The position numbers and the translations under genes are program-made. DNA of 64,000 nucleotides from NCBI RefSeq assembly GCF_000717595.1, contig NZ_JNZO01000018.1, positions 310,001 through 374,000 of the forward strand, in the 5' to 3' direction. Source of the DNA: Streptomyces flavochromogenes. GTDB taxonomy: Bacteria > Actinomycetota > Actinomycetes > Streptomycetales > Streptomycetaceae. Shown piece by piece: positions 24,509 through 32,693 of the stretch. Positions within the stretch are counted from its first letter, which is position 1; the number at the start of each line of letters is the position of its first letter. The notes below the pieces were generated by a model. That model searched no databases and was not told where the DNA came from. It saw only the letters and a program-made list of their open reading frames with translations.

Positions 24509-24861
24509 GGGTCGCCTCCTGGGTCTTTTGCGGTATAACTGCCTGTCGCATTGGGTTGGCGTGCAATCGCCCGCTGCAAATTGACCGTAGATGTGCTCGA
24601 TTACTCGCCGCCGCTAGTCGGCATTGTCATGAAGCTGGACCCTTGCTTGATGTCTGGCTTTTCGTCGTTGCGCGCTAGTAATGCGACTTTTGCTCTATCC
24701 GGTTATAAAGGCTGTCCGTCAGCTTCCCGAAAATATCCGTCACGTATTCCACTGCTCTCAGGTGTCCAACACCCGGGTGGTTCGCAGAAGATTAGCCACT
24801 CCGGAGGGCCGTGCGGCGGGTTTTGCGTGAGCTTCGTTCCGACCTGCCACCCTCGCCTCAA
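24509..24861. other. AT-richer stretch without a recognisable gene
   Basis: About 350 bases upstream of the membrane-protein gene with GC well below the chromosome. Short frames on both strands lack ribosome sites and protein-like composition. It must carry the promoter of the membrane-protein gene; AT-rich hexamers are present but no unique pair can be named. Confidence 0.5.
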
Positions 24862-24938
24862 CTCCCATCCCGTCTGCCGTCGACCCACACGCTGTGGAGC
24901 AGGCGCGGTGCCGGGCGTCCAGGTGGAGCGCGCCACTG
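24862..24938. repeat. Left arm of the AICE palindrome, fused to integrase
   Basis: 77 bases nearly identical (a few substitutions, one indel) to 30444-30521, the left arm and spacer of a 151-bp palindrome in element B. The right arm is missing; directly after CGCCACTG the sequence becomes integrase coding DNA. This is a deletion junction. Confidence 0.85.
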
Positions 24939-25556
24939 GACCGTGCAGCCATGTACTTCGGTGGGCTTCGTCCGGCCGAAGCCGTCGGCCTGGTCGAGAC
25001 GGACTTGGACCTTCCCTCGCAGGGTTGGGGCTCGGCCCTTCTTCATCGGACTCGTCCGTCGGTCGGCAGGCAGTGGACGGATTCGGGAGAGACCCACGAC
25101 GACAGCGGGCTGAAGAACCGCCCGAATGAGGACGTCCGCAGGGTGCCCATACCGCCGCACCTGGTCGCCGTTCTCCGTGAGCACCTGACCACCTTCGGCA
25201 CGGCGGACGACGGGCGCCTGTTCTTCAGTGAGAAGGGCTCGGTAGTGCCATCCTCGACCTACTACCGCGTGTGGCAGGAGGCCCGGCTCCTCGCGCTTCC
25301 GCCGGCCGTCGCCGCCTCGCCGCTCGCGAGTCGGCCGTACGACCTTCGGCACTCGGCGCTGTCGACCTGGCTGAACGCGGGCGTCGATGCGTCGGCCGTG
25401 CGCCCCTCGGCGAGGAAGGTGCGGGCCAGACTGAAGGTTGCGGAGCGCGCCGGCAACAGCGTGGAGGTCCTGCTGACCCGATACGCGAAGTGCCTCGACG
25501 GGCGCCAGGACGTCGCCAACCGGCGCATTGAGGATCTTCTTCGCGAGTACGAGTGA
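24939..25556 (+). pseudogene. 5'-truncated tyrosine recombinase (element A integrase)
   Basis: About 200 codons homologous to the C-terminal 40% of the element B integrase, starting at the residues equivalent to MYFGGFRPAEAVGL. It keeps the catalytic Arg (GLRPAEAV), the LRHS block and the active Tyr (LLTRYAKCLDG), but the arm-binding and core-binding domains are gone and the N-terminus is fused to palindrome sequence. A 13-codon insertion (near SAVRPSARKVRARLK) splits the GVDA...VAERAGN segment just before the catalytic Tyr. Both changes should abolish recombination, so element A would depend on the element B integrase. The flanking 110 bases after the stop hold no gene. Confidence 0.88.
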
Positions 25557-25665
25557 AGCATCCCGCACCACCCCAGAGAGGCTCCGGGCATCTTGTCCGG
25601 GGCCTCACTCGTTTTCAGCCCTACCCGCTGCAATGCTGCGAGCTGAGAGCGGACGAGGGGGGCTC

Positions 25666-26525
25666 GTGGAGCTGAAAGTCACGCGCTGGAAGCGGTACGG
25701 ACATGATCGCCTGTACGCGAATCTGCCCGATGGCACTGCGGTCGGTTGGGCGGACGTGACACGGGGGACATCACCGTCCTGGCTGCCGAGTATCGCGATG
25801 ACGTGATCGCCCTGCTGACAGACCACTTACGGGAGATCTCCGCGCGGGTCTCGCCACGGGAGCCGGCATCGCGGGCTGAAGCCCGTCCGGTACTGCCGCC
25901 TCTGCTGCCGACCGACGACCTGTCCGCCAACCGCCCCGGTGAAGCCCTTCGTGACCTGCTCGACAAGTCCGGCCCGGGTCTCATGGAGCGTGTTGTCTCA
26001 CGACTCCTGCGGCGCCCCAGCAAGTGGGACTCGTGGCGGAAAGGACTGGCGGGGGGAGAAGCGCGTGGGAGGCGTGCTGAACCGCCTGGAGCGGCACGGC
26101 TGGCGGGTCCTGCACTCCATTCCCCTGGGCGAACGTGTGGACGTCGACCACTTGCTGATCGGCCCTGGAGGAGTGTTCAGCATCAACACGAAGCACCACC
26201 ACGACAAGGCCGTATGGGTCGGCGACGACGCAGTGAAGGTCAATCACGGCAAGCCGGCGCCCTACGTCCGCAAGAGCCGAGCTGAGGCCAAGCGTGTGGT
26301 CCGGGTGCTTGAGCACTACTGCGGTTTCCCTGTACCGGTTGAACCGGTGTCCTCGTCTTCGTCGGCGTCACCGATCTCAAGGTGGTCGCCACGCAACTCA
26401 GCGTCCGGGTGTACCAGGAGCGCCAAGTCGCTGCTCTGGCGCCGCTCTCGGGGGTGCTGACGGCCGAGCAGGTCGAGCAGGTCTACAGCGTCGCTCGCCA
26501 TCGCCAGGCATGGAACAAGGCTTGA
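25666..26525 (+). pseudogene. NERD-domain protein, broken by three frameshifts
   Basis: Joining three frames gives a coherent protein of about 285 residues: VELKVTRWKRYGHDRLYANL start (GTG after GAGGGGGG), a linker, then a nuclease-related NERD domain (GWRVLHSIPLGERVDVDHLL, GPGGVFSINTKHHHDK) and a C-terminal part ending VYSVARHRQAWNKA. Frame changes are needed at about 25752 (a run of five G), about 26053 (a run of six G) and about 26350. Two lie in G homopolymers, so sequencing error or phase-variable slippage is possible, but three in one gene favours decay. It sits between integrase and att, a secondary cargo position. From 26526 to the next att no gene is seen. Confidence 0.75.
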
Positions 26526-26713
26526 GCCGTGCCTCGGTGGGGCGTTGGTCGTCTCCAGGAGCACCGCGGGCAGGCTCCTCGGCGCGGCCGATACCTCAGA
26601 GGTCTGCCTGCAGGCTGATGCGGCCTCTCGTCTCCTCGTGCACCTCACCTGCGGCGATGGCCCAAGATCCCGTCCACGCCTCGTCCACAGACCCCGACAT
26701 ACGGCTGCTCCGA

Positions 26714-26813
26714 GCCGCACACGCCCGCACATACAACAAGACCCCGTCCTCAGCGTTTCCGCTGTTGACGGGGTCTGTGTGGCACTCCTTGCGAAGTGCC
26801 CCCGGCAGGATTG
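26714..26813. repeat. att copy 2: junction of elements A and B
   Basis: Identical over 100 bases to att copy 1, including the terminator hairpin (26739-26776) that is not part of the tRNA. Core at 26790-26812. The DNA just left of it (26682-26704, GTCCACAGACCCCGACATACGG) matches the integrase-side flank of att copy 3, as expected for the integrase end of a related element. Confidence 0.9.
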
Positions 26814-26866
26814 CAAGCCCATGGATGTCCCCTGCCTGTCCGCGAATAGACCGCGACCGTCAGAGC

Positions 26867-28168
26867 TCACTCAAGGAGGATCTCCTCCGGCCTGCGGTTC
26901 GTGATCACAGTTTCCTGCCCAGCGAGTATGTGTTCAATGCACGCCGTCAGGTCGCCGCCGTGGTCGTCCCTAGCCATAGCTCTGAGTTCACGCACCAGTT
27001 CTGATCCGTTGATCAGAACGATCGGGTACTGGTCCTCGACCATCTCGGTCTGTGCGGGCTCCGAGTACGCCCCGGTAGTGACGTAGACGCCGATCCACCC
27101 TCGCCGGAGCCGCGCCACGACGCGAGCGATCTGTTCCGCGGTGACGAGCGTGTCGAGCTTCACACACTTGGCCTGCCCCAGCACCACGAGGTTCGTGCCG
27201 GCCAAGCCGCTTCCCAGATCGATGCGACCCACAAAATCGGCGCCGCCGTCTCCTGAGCGCCGCGTCAACCATCCTTCGACGTAGCTATGCCCGGATCCTC
27301 GCAGGACACGAGCCGCCACCGCGGACGCCAGGGCTTCGAAATCGTGCTTGCGGCCGTCGAAGTGCTTGTAGATCAGTTCAAGGTCGGCATGTTCACTGCT
27401 ACCAGGCTTAGGCCGCTGGTCGCGAACCTTGCTGACCTTGGCACGAGCGACACGACGTCGTAGCCGTGGCAGCGCTGAGATGCCGTGCTTCACCCATTCC
27501 CGCCACGCCGTGGGCGCGAGCTGGACGGCCTCGGCGTCTGTGACGGTCTCGTCCCTACGGGCTTCGATCCACTCCCAGGCGACCTCATCGCCCTCAACTG
27601 CTAGATCGAGAAGTGCAATGTCGTAGACATAGTTCACGAACGTGGTGTGGTCACTTCCACCCCACTGAACGAGCCGTTCGGTCCGTTCAATGACACCAAG
27701 CCCGCAGAACTCAACGTGCCCCTTGGGTTGCCCGTTTCGAGAGACCGACCGGAAGAGCAGCAGTGGTGTCGCCGCGGCTCGCGCTTCGGGCGTACGACCC
27801 TGGTGGCCATCGAAGGCGTCAAGCAGGGTGGCATTGCCGGTGGTCGTGCCCGGAGCCATGCTTAGGCCGGCCTTGTGATCCCCGAAGTACCGGACGTGCC
27901 CGTTGTCCATGTCGAACACGTCGTGCCACGGCGTCTGTTCGGTCCCTGCCTTCCAAGGGCTGGACCGGATGAAGATGGCTGGCCTGCGGGCGCCGCCGAG
28001 GGCTGAGACCTTCGCCATCCCGTTGATGCCACGCTCGAGCAACGCCCGCTTCCGCCCCGGGGAGAAGGTCACGTGGTGGAAGTTTGGGTAGCCGTCCAGC
28101 ACCTGCGGTAGGGGGTCCTTTCCGCTGGCGTAGCGGTAGACCTGCCCTACGCGAAACCTGCCGCCCAA
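26867..28168 (-). CDS. Mrr-type restriction endonuclease, probably modification-dependent (AspBHI-like)
   Basis: A 433-residue protein. The C-terminal third has the Mrr_cat PD-(D/E)XK core: Asp311 in GGADFVGRID and Gln332-x-Lys334 in VVLGQAKC, the Gln variant usual for Mrr. The N-terminal 200 residues (FRVGQVYRYASGKDPL, FGDHKAG, PLLLFRSV, VEFCGLGVIERT) resemble the modified-cytosine reading domain of AspBHI-like enzymes; that match is from memory. It would cut incoming or host DNA carrying 5-methylcytosine. TTG start is supported by GGAGG five bases upstream. It is divergent from the MORC-like gene, sharing a 111-base promoter region. No cognate methylase is adjacent. Confidence 0.75.
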   Translation of the reverse strand: MGGRFRVGQVYRYASGKDPLPQVLDGYPNFHHVTFSPGRKRALLERGINGMAKVSALGGARRPAIFIRSSPWKAGTEQTPWHDVFDMDNGHVRYFGDHKAGLSMAPGTTTGNATLLDAFDGHQGRTPEARAAATPLLLFRSVSRNGQPKGHVEFCGLGVIERTERLVQWGGSDHTTFVNYVYDIALLDLAVEGDEVAWEWIEARRDETVTDAEAVQLAPTAWREWVKHGISALPRLRRRVARAKVSKVRDQRPKPGSSEHADLELIYKHFDGRKHDFEALASAVAARVLRGSGHSYVEGWLTRRSGDGGADFVGRIDLGSGLAGTNLVVLGQAKCVKLDTLVTAEQIARVVARLRRGWIGVYVTTGAYSEPAQTEMVEDQYPIVLINGSELVRELRAMARDDHGGDLTACIEHILAGQETVITNRRPEEILLE

Positions 28169-28279
28169 CAGAACCTCCGTGTCTAGTCTTTGAGGATCTT
28201 GTCACGCGGCCAGGCCGTGTCATATAGCTAGGGCGAGACTCGGCGTGCGGGGGCGGGGAGCGCTCCTTGGCGAGATCGG

Positions 28280-30325
28280 GTGGCCAGAAGGCGCTGGCGG
28301 AAAACAGCGTCCTCAGACAGGAAGAAGTTGAATACGGTGACAACTGAAGCGGCCAAGCTGTACATCGCGTTCCATGGTCGAGTGATCGAGCACCTTGGAA
28401 TCGACATGTATCAATCCCCGGTCGCCGCAATTGCCGAACTCGTCTCGAACTCCTGGGATGCTGACGCTCGACGCGTGACGGTCAGCTTGCCGGATGACAT
28501 TTCAGCAGACGCCGAGATCGTAATCTCGGACACTGGGGAGGGGATGTCCCTTAAGCAGTGTCAGGATCGATACCTGAAGGTTGGCTACAATCGCCGGAAG
28601 GATCGGCAATCGGAGTTCACTGTTGGTGGCCGTCCGGTCATGGGGCGCAAGGGGATTGGAAAGTTCGCAGGATTCGGAATCGCGAATCTTGTCGTCGTCG
28701 ACACAGTGAGTCGAGAGACGGGAGAGCGGACGGTTTTTAAGCTCGACGTTGCTCGCCTCACGGGAGAATCCGACGGATATGCCAGCGAAACCCGCCTCGA
28801 TGTGGAGGTAGTCGATTACTCTGGCCCGAATGAGTCCATGAGGAAGGATGGCGGCACGACCATCTATCTCCGTAATCTAACGCTCAAGAAGCGACCGAAT
28901 AGTGATCAGTTTCGGTTGAGCATGGCGCGACGTTTTCTCCTGCTAGAGCGTTCGGACGAGTTTGAAGTATTGGTGGATGGCAAGCCGATCGCAGATGAGG
29001 GGGATGTGGAGAAGATTCAGTTCTCTTTCCCTGCTGACTACGCCGAGGGTGAAGCGCCGGCTGGTCTGACCCTCGACGGAGGCTGGGGAGTCGAGCGGCT
29101 CTCCAATGGAGAAAAGATTCGCTGGCAGTTTCATTTCTACCGGGACCCGATCCATGAGGAAGAGCTGGCAGGCATCTCGATCTTCAGTCATCATAAACTC
29201 TCTCAGCGCCCCTTCTTCTTCAATCTGAGTGGCGGAATTGGAGGGCAGCAAGGTACGAGTTACCTGTCAGGTCGAATCGAGGCCGACTTCATTGATGATC
29301 AAGAGAAAGATTTGATCTCGACGGAACGGCAGCGGATCAACTGGGAGGCGGACGCGGCTCTCCCTCTGGCTGCGTGGGGTCAGGATCGAGTGAAGGCCCT
29401 TCTGAGGATCTGGCAAGATCGGCGCGCCGAGTCGAAGGTGAAGGCGATGAACGCCAGGATTGAGCCTTTCTCGCAGCGCCTCGGAAAGCTTGAGAGGCAT
29501 GAGCGAAAGATTGTGAATCGCGCCTTGACATCGCTTGCCAGGGTCGCCGTAATTTCAGACGAGCAGTTCGAGGATTTGGCTAATGCCATCTTGAGCGCAT
29601 GGGAAGGAGGTCGACTTCGCGACTTGATCGATGATCTCGGCCAGACCGGCGAGATGGATGCCGACGCACTTGTCAGAATTTTGATTGAATCCCGAGCGAT
29701 GAACGCGCTTCATGCGGCGGAGCGCGTCAAGATCCAACTGAATCTTCTTGAAGGCCTTGAGCAGCGCATCAAGAATCGCGAACTTGAGAATGCTGTGCGA
29801 GATTACATCGCGGAGAATCCGTGGATGATCTCGCCGGAGTGGGATACTTTTAAGGTCGAGAAGAGCCTTGAAAACCTGATGAAGATGGTCGGGGAGACGT
29901 CCCTTGACACTTTGGAAGGATGGAAGGGGCGAGTGGATCTGGTGCTCTGTTCTGGACATCAGCTTCTTGTGATTGAATTTATGCGTCCCGGAGTCACGGC
30001 CGACTGGGATCACGTCGGCCGGTTCGAGCGCTACATTTTCTCCCTTCGAGAAGCGATAATTGCGAATCGAGGTGGAGATTTCACGTCGGTGACTGGTCTG
30101 ATGGTGGCAGACAGATTGGAGAGGCCGGCAGGGTTTACTGAGAAGCTTGCTGGGCTGCGTAGGCAGGGAATGGATGCGACCGATTGGGCTGGTCTTCTCG
30201 GAAAGGCGAGGTCGCAATGGCAGGAATATTTCGACATCCTTTTTGATCGAGCACCTGAGGACGGTCGAATGCAGGCGCTGGCAGGTGCAGGAACCACCTC
30301 AACCGAGTCGAGCGAGGACCAGTAG
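28280..30325 (+). CDS. MORC/Hsp90-like GHKL ATPase with C-terminal PD-(D/E)XK-like domain
   Basis: A 681-residue protein of lower GC. N-terminal GHKL ATPase: N-box Glu53...Asn57 (AIAELVSNSWDADA), DTGEG (84-88) and GRKGIGKFAGFG (122-133). An S5-like domain and helical/coiled region follow (to about 500). The C-terminus has RVDLVL (Asp about 553) and LLVIEF (Glu about 566) spaced like a PD-(D/E)XK nuclease, though the following Lys is replaced by Met-Arg. Prokaryotic MORC-like ATPases are known from restriction-modification loci (Iyer, Abhiman and Aravind), and here the neighbour is a Mrr-type nuclease. The start is uncertain: TTG at 28328 or GTG at 28337, behind AGGAAG, may be used instead. 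Confidence 0.8.
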   Translation: MARRRWRKTASSDRKKLNTVTTEAAKLYIAFHGRVIEHLGIDMYQSPVAAIAELVSNSWDADARRVTVSLPDDISADAEIVISDTGEGMSLKQCQDRYLKVGYNRRKDRQSEFTVGGRPVMGRKGIGKFAGFGIANLVVVDTVSRETGERTVFKLDVARLTGESDGYASETRLDVEVVDYSGPNESMRKDGGTTIYLRNLTLKKRPNSDQFRLSMARRFLLLERSDEFEVLVDGKPIADEGDVEKIQFSFPADYAEGEAPAGLTLDGGWGVERLSNGEKIRWQFHFYRDPIHEEELAGISIFSHHKLSQRPFFFNLSGGIGGQQGTSYLSGRIEADFIDDQEKDLISTERQRINWEADAALPLAAWGQDRVKALLRIWQDRRAESKVKAMNARIEPFSQRLGKLERHERKIVNRALTSLARVAVISDEQFEDLANAILSAWEGGRLRDLIDDLGQTGEMDADALVRILIESRAMNALHAAERVKIQLNLLEGLEQRIKNRELENAVRDYIAENPWMISPEWDTFKVEKSLENLMKMVGETSLDTLEGWKGRVDLVLCSGHQLLVIEFMRPGVTADWDHVGRFERYIFSLREAIIANRGGDFTSVTGLMVADRLERPAGFTEKLAGLRRQGMDATDWAGLLGKARSQWQEYFDILFDRAPEDGRMQALAGAGTTSTESSEDQ

Positions 30326-30876
30326 CCGGGCGTTTTGGCAGGCCGGGTCGTCTGCTGTCTAGATGACCCTCCTTCCCCGGAGGGCAGTGTGATCGGCAAA
30401 CCCAGCTGAAAGACCGCTCCATGCCCGCTAGCCATGCCCCCAGCTCCCATCCCGTCTGCCGTCGACCCACACGTATGTGGAGCGGGCGCGGTGCCGGGCG
30501 TCCAGGTGGAGCGCGCCACTGTACGAACGACCTGGACGCCCGGTGCCGTGTCTGCTCGGCTCTGCCTGGGTCGATGGCAGGCGGGATGGGAGCCCCCACC
30601 TTCACCACGATGCTGCCGGCAGACGCCCACGACCCCCTACATCCCGGAGCCTGAGCGCCCCCGCCGGAGGCATTGCTCTGACCCGCACCTTGGGCACTCG
30701 CCCCGGCTGCCCCGGGTTCGTCACCCATCAACCCGAGCTGTTAGGCGTGCGGACGGCGGTCGGGCTGGAGCGGGGCGGAGACAGGAGCGCAGGCCCGGGC
30801 GACGGGCCGCGCGCGCCGCGCTGTGCGCGGCGGGTGCCTTGATGAGGTAGAGAAATCTGTAACAACTCCACCGTGC
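30326..30876. other. Gap of 551 bases carrying the palindrome; no gene accepted
   Basis: Between the MORC-like gene and the convergent PP2C gene. Besides the 151-bp palindrome (separate entry) there is GC-rich DNA in which open frames are Pro/Arg-rich and overlap one another. GACCCTCC and similar motifs give no clear terminator apart from the palindrome itself. Confidence 0.6.
30443..30593. repeat. 151-bp interrupted palindrome (cargo/backbone boundary)
   Basis: Outer arms of 27 bases (30443-30469 and 30567-30593) match with two mismatches; inner arms of 14 bases (CCGGGCGTCCAGGT, 30494-30507, and its complement at 30530-30543) are perfect; a 22-base spacer lies at the centre. The left arm and spacer recur in element A at 24862-24938. 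It could be a single-strand origin for the rolling-circle replicon, a miniature inverted-repeat element, or a recombination hotspot. It encodes nothing. Confidence 0.85.
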
Positions 30877-31689
30877 CTATGGGCGGATGTGCGCGATTGT
30901 GGCGTCGTCGTACTGCTTGCTTCGTGGCCATTGGCTGAGGCTGGGGTCGGATGCTTCCGCTTCGCGGACCTGCCGGAGCACTCCCTCGGGGCCACTGTGC
31001 CTCAGTAGGCCCATGTAGCCCTGCCAGTCGGTTGAGTGGAACGTCGTCACCAGTCGTCCAGCACCGTCGGTCAGAAGTGCTACGCCCTCGACCCGGGCCA
31101 CGGTCTCTGAGCCGGTGAGTGCCTGGCTTGCTGCCGTCGGGTCGGCTGCCGCCACCCAGTAACCGCCCTGAGTATTGCGCTGGCTGCGCTCTTCTCGAAC
31201 CAAGGCTTCATGGGCCCGCTGCCGCTCAGGCGACCCTGAGGCTGCCCTGGCGAGAGCTTCACGGGCTCGAGGCGCCACGTGGACAAGGCGATCGTCCGTT
31301 GCGGCTGTCACTGTGCCGTCGCTCTGGACGAGAACTGTGCAGTCTCCGAGTACGAGCCACTCGACGACGTCGCCTCGCACGCGGGCCACCGACACCGTTG
31401 CGGATGGAGACAGCGGACCATCGACCGCGCAGGTGTCCCGGTGCTTGTTCGTCGTCGACTCGATCGCCGTCGCCAGGCAAACGGCGAGGGGCTTGTCTGC
31501 CCGGACTGCCTCTGCATGCAGGAATGTCCCCAGCTGCTCCACGTACCAAGCGACTCCATGCCGGCACCCCGACTGCATGCCGGGTGCCATCCCGGCGCCG
31601 TCCAGAACCACGGCCGCGGTGGAGTCGAAGAGCACGAAGTCCTCATTCGTACCCCCAGGGCGGGGGTAGCTGGCGGCGTCGACGAGCAC
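30877..31689 (-). CDS. PP2C-family serine/threonine phosphatase
   Basis: A 270-residue cytosolic protein with the PP2C metal-binding pattern: TNEDF near residue 14-18, VVLDGAG (Asp about 30), LGDCTVL (about 113-119) and LLTDGAGRL (about 206-214). The final PP2C Asp is probably in QYDDATIAHI. It is expected to dephosphorylate Ser/Thr proteins, but no kinase is encoded in the element, so host kinases or a non-classical target are implied. GTG starts one base after the stop of the HTH gene upstream, so the pair is coupled. Similar PP2C-HTH pairs occur on other actinobacterial mobile elements to my knowledge. Confidence 0.8.
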   Translation of the reverse strand: MLVDAASYPRPGGTNEDFVLFDSTAAVVLDGAGMAPGMQSGCRHGVAWYVEQLGTFLHAEAVRADKPLAVCLATAIESTTNKHRDTCAVDGPLSPSATVSVARVRGDVVEWLVLGDCTVLVQSDGTVTAATDDRLVHVAPRAREALARAASGSPERQRAHEALVREERSQRNTQGGYWVAAADPTAASQALTGSETVARVEGVALLTDGAGRLVTTFHSTDWQGYMGLLRHSGPEGVLRQVREAEASDPSLSQWPRSKQYDDATIAHIRP

Positions 31690-31690
31690 G

Positions 31691-32536
31691 TCAGGTGGTC
31701 TCGTGGATCAGGACATCGCTCAGCACCCGGCTACTGCTGATCGTCTTGGTGTTCGGGTCGTAGTCCGCTGCGATGGCCATGGAGAACGGGGCCGTGCCCA
31801 CCTGCTTGTAGAGATCGGCGACGTTCTCGGAGAGGAAGTGAGCCACGCCTAGCGAACCGACTGCATGGACGCCGGCGATGAGCAGGAAGTTCCCCTGCCC
31901 GTCAGGCCTCGGCAGTCTGCCGAGATAGGCGACATCCGTCGGTGAGGGCTTCTCGGGGTCGTCGGTAGGGGAGGTGTGTACGGTGCCGGCGCCTCGCTCG
32001 ATCAGGGCCCAGCGCCCATCTGGCAAGGTCTCGAAAGCTAGCCGTGGGTCCTTGCCCAATGCTTCGGCGGTGACAGGTGAAGTTTTCGGTCCACAGACGA
32101 CCAGCAGGTCGTCACGGTTGAGGTCGATCTCGCCGGAGGTCGGGATGTAGCCGAGGTCTCCTTCGAGTTGCAGACGATGTGCCAAGGCCAACAGTTTCTG
32201 TCCCGTGGAGCTGTCTTCGAGCGCCACGTAATCTCGCTCGCCCGGCCGCATGGGAACGAGTACCTGAGCGTGCTCGGTACCGAGGAATGCGCGCTCCGGA
32301 GGGGGGCCGGCATCGCGGAGCTGTGCCACGCGCGCCCGGCTGACGCCCATCATCTTGGCCACGTCGGCCATGGAGTGCCCGTTGTCGCGAAGCCAAGCGA
32401 TGCTCTCCTTGCGCATGCGAGAAGTCTCGACGACGGCGGCTTGCAGGTCCCCCATCAGCTCCACGGCGGCCTTCACGCGGAGCGCGTGATCTTGCATGGC
32501 GGCGACCCGCCGCACTTCTTCAATCACGGCGAACAC
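31691..32536 (-). CDS. HTH protein with C-terminal sensor-like domain; candidate element repressor
   Basis: A 281-residue protein. An N-terminal helical region carries a sigma/Mor-like HTH (SMADVAKMMGVSRARVAQLR, about residues 55-74). The C-terminal two thirds (DDLLVVCGPKTSPVTAEAL, VAYLGRLPRPDGQGNFLLIA, GVHAVGSLGVAHFL) form a conserved globular domain whose fold and ligand I cannot name. Divergent from the transfer operon and separated from it by three operator-like repeats, it is well placed to be the repressor of that operon, a role KorSA has in pSAM2. GTG start; a later ATG at residue 14 is an alternative. Coupled to the PP2C gene. Confidence 0.7.
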   Translation of the reverse strand: MFAVIEEVRRVAAMQDHALRVKAAVELMGDLQAAVVETSRMRKESIAWLRDNGHSMADVAKMMGVSRARVAQLRDAGPPPERAFLGTEHAQVLVPMRPGERDYVALEDSSTGQKLLALAHRLQLEGDLGYIPTSGEIDLNRDDLLVVCGPKTSPVTAEALGKDPRLAFETLPDGRWALIERGAGTVHTSPTDDPEKPSPTDVAYLGRLPRPDGQGNFLLIAGVHAVGSLGVAHFLSENVADLYKQVGTAPFSMAIAADYDPNTKTISSSRVLSDVLIHETT

Positions 32537-32575
32537 CTCGCGGAACCGGACATTGGGCTGACTTCATACCCACAT

Positions 32576-32680
32576 GTTAAGGGGGGCTTGACATCCCGCA
32601 CCAGTCGCGTGCATCTTGGCTGCTAACCCCCCCTTAGCAGTACTGGGGTTCCGACGCTCGGGCTGTTAAGCCCCCCTTAC
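32576..32680. promoter_or_regulatory. Transfer-operon promoter with three operator-like repeats
   Basis: Three related sites: TTAAGGGGGGCTT (32577-32589), the perfect palindrome CTGCTAA-C7-TTAGCAG (32620-32640) and TTAAGCCCCCCTTA (32666-32679), the last an inverted copy of the first. A TTGACA (32588-32593) with an 18-base spacer and CATCTT (32612-32617) forms a likely promoter. Site 1 overlaps the -35 and site 2 covers the expected start point, an arrangement typical of repression. The divergent HTH gene starts 40 bases to the left. Confidence 0.7.
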
Positions 32681-32693
32681 CGGGAGAGTGAAG

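Larger units (their letters stand above)
23343..26812. mobile_element. AICE remnant (element A, about 3.4 kb)
   Basis: Bounded by att copies 1 and 2. It holds, left to right, a four-TM membrane-protein gene of lower GC, a stretch without genes, a 77-base half-palindrome also found in element B, a 5'-truncated integrase and a frameshifted NERD gene. No rep, xis or transfer genes remain. The half-palindrome is fused directly to integrase codons, so the element is best explained as a deletion derivative of an AICE organised like element B. Same orientation as element B: integrase toward higher coordinates, next to the tRNA-side att. Confidence 0.8.

Noticed and set aside
24551..25129. Plus-strand frame of about 190 codons crossing the element A junction
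   Set aside because: It runs through the deletion junction in a frame different from the integrase homology and has no ribosome site.
30434..30850. Overlapping frames across the 151-bp palindrome
   Set aside because: Composition is Arg/Pro/Gly-rich, all six frames are partly open as expected at this GC, and the palindrome explains the sequence.
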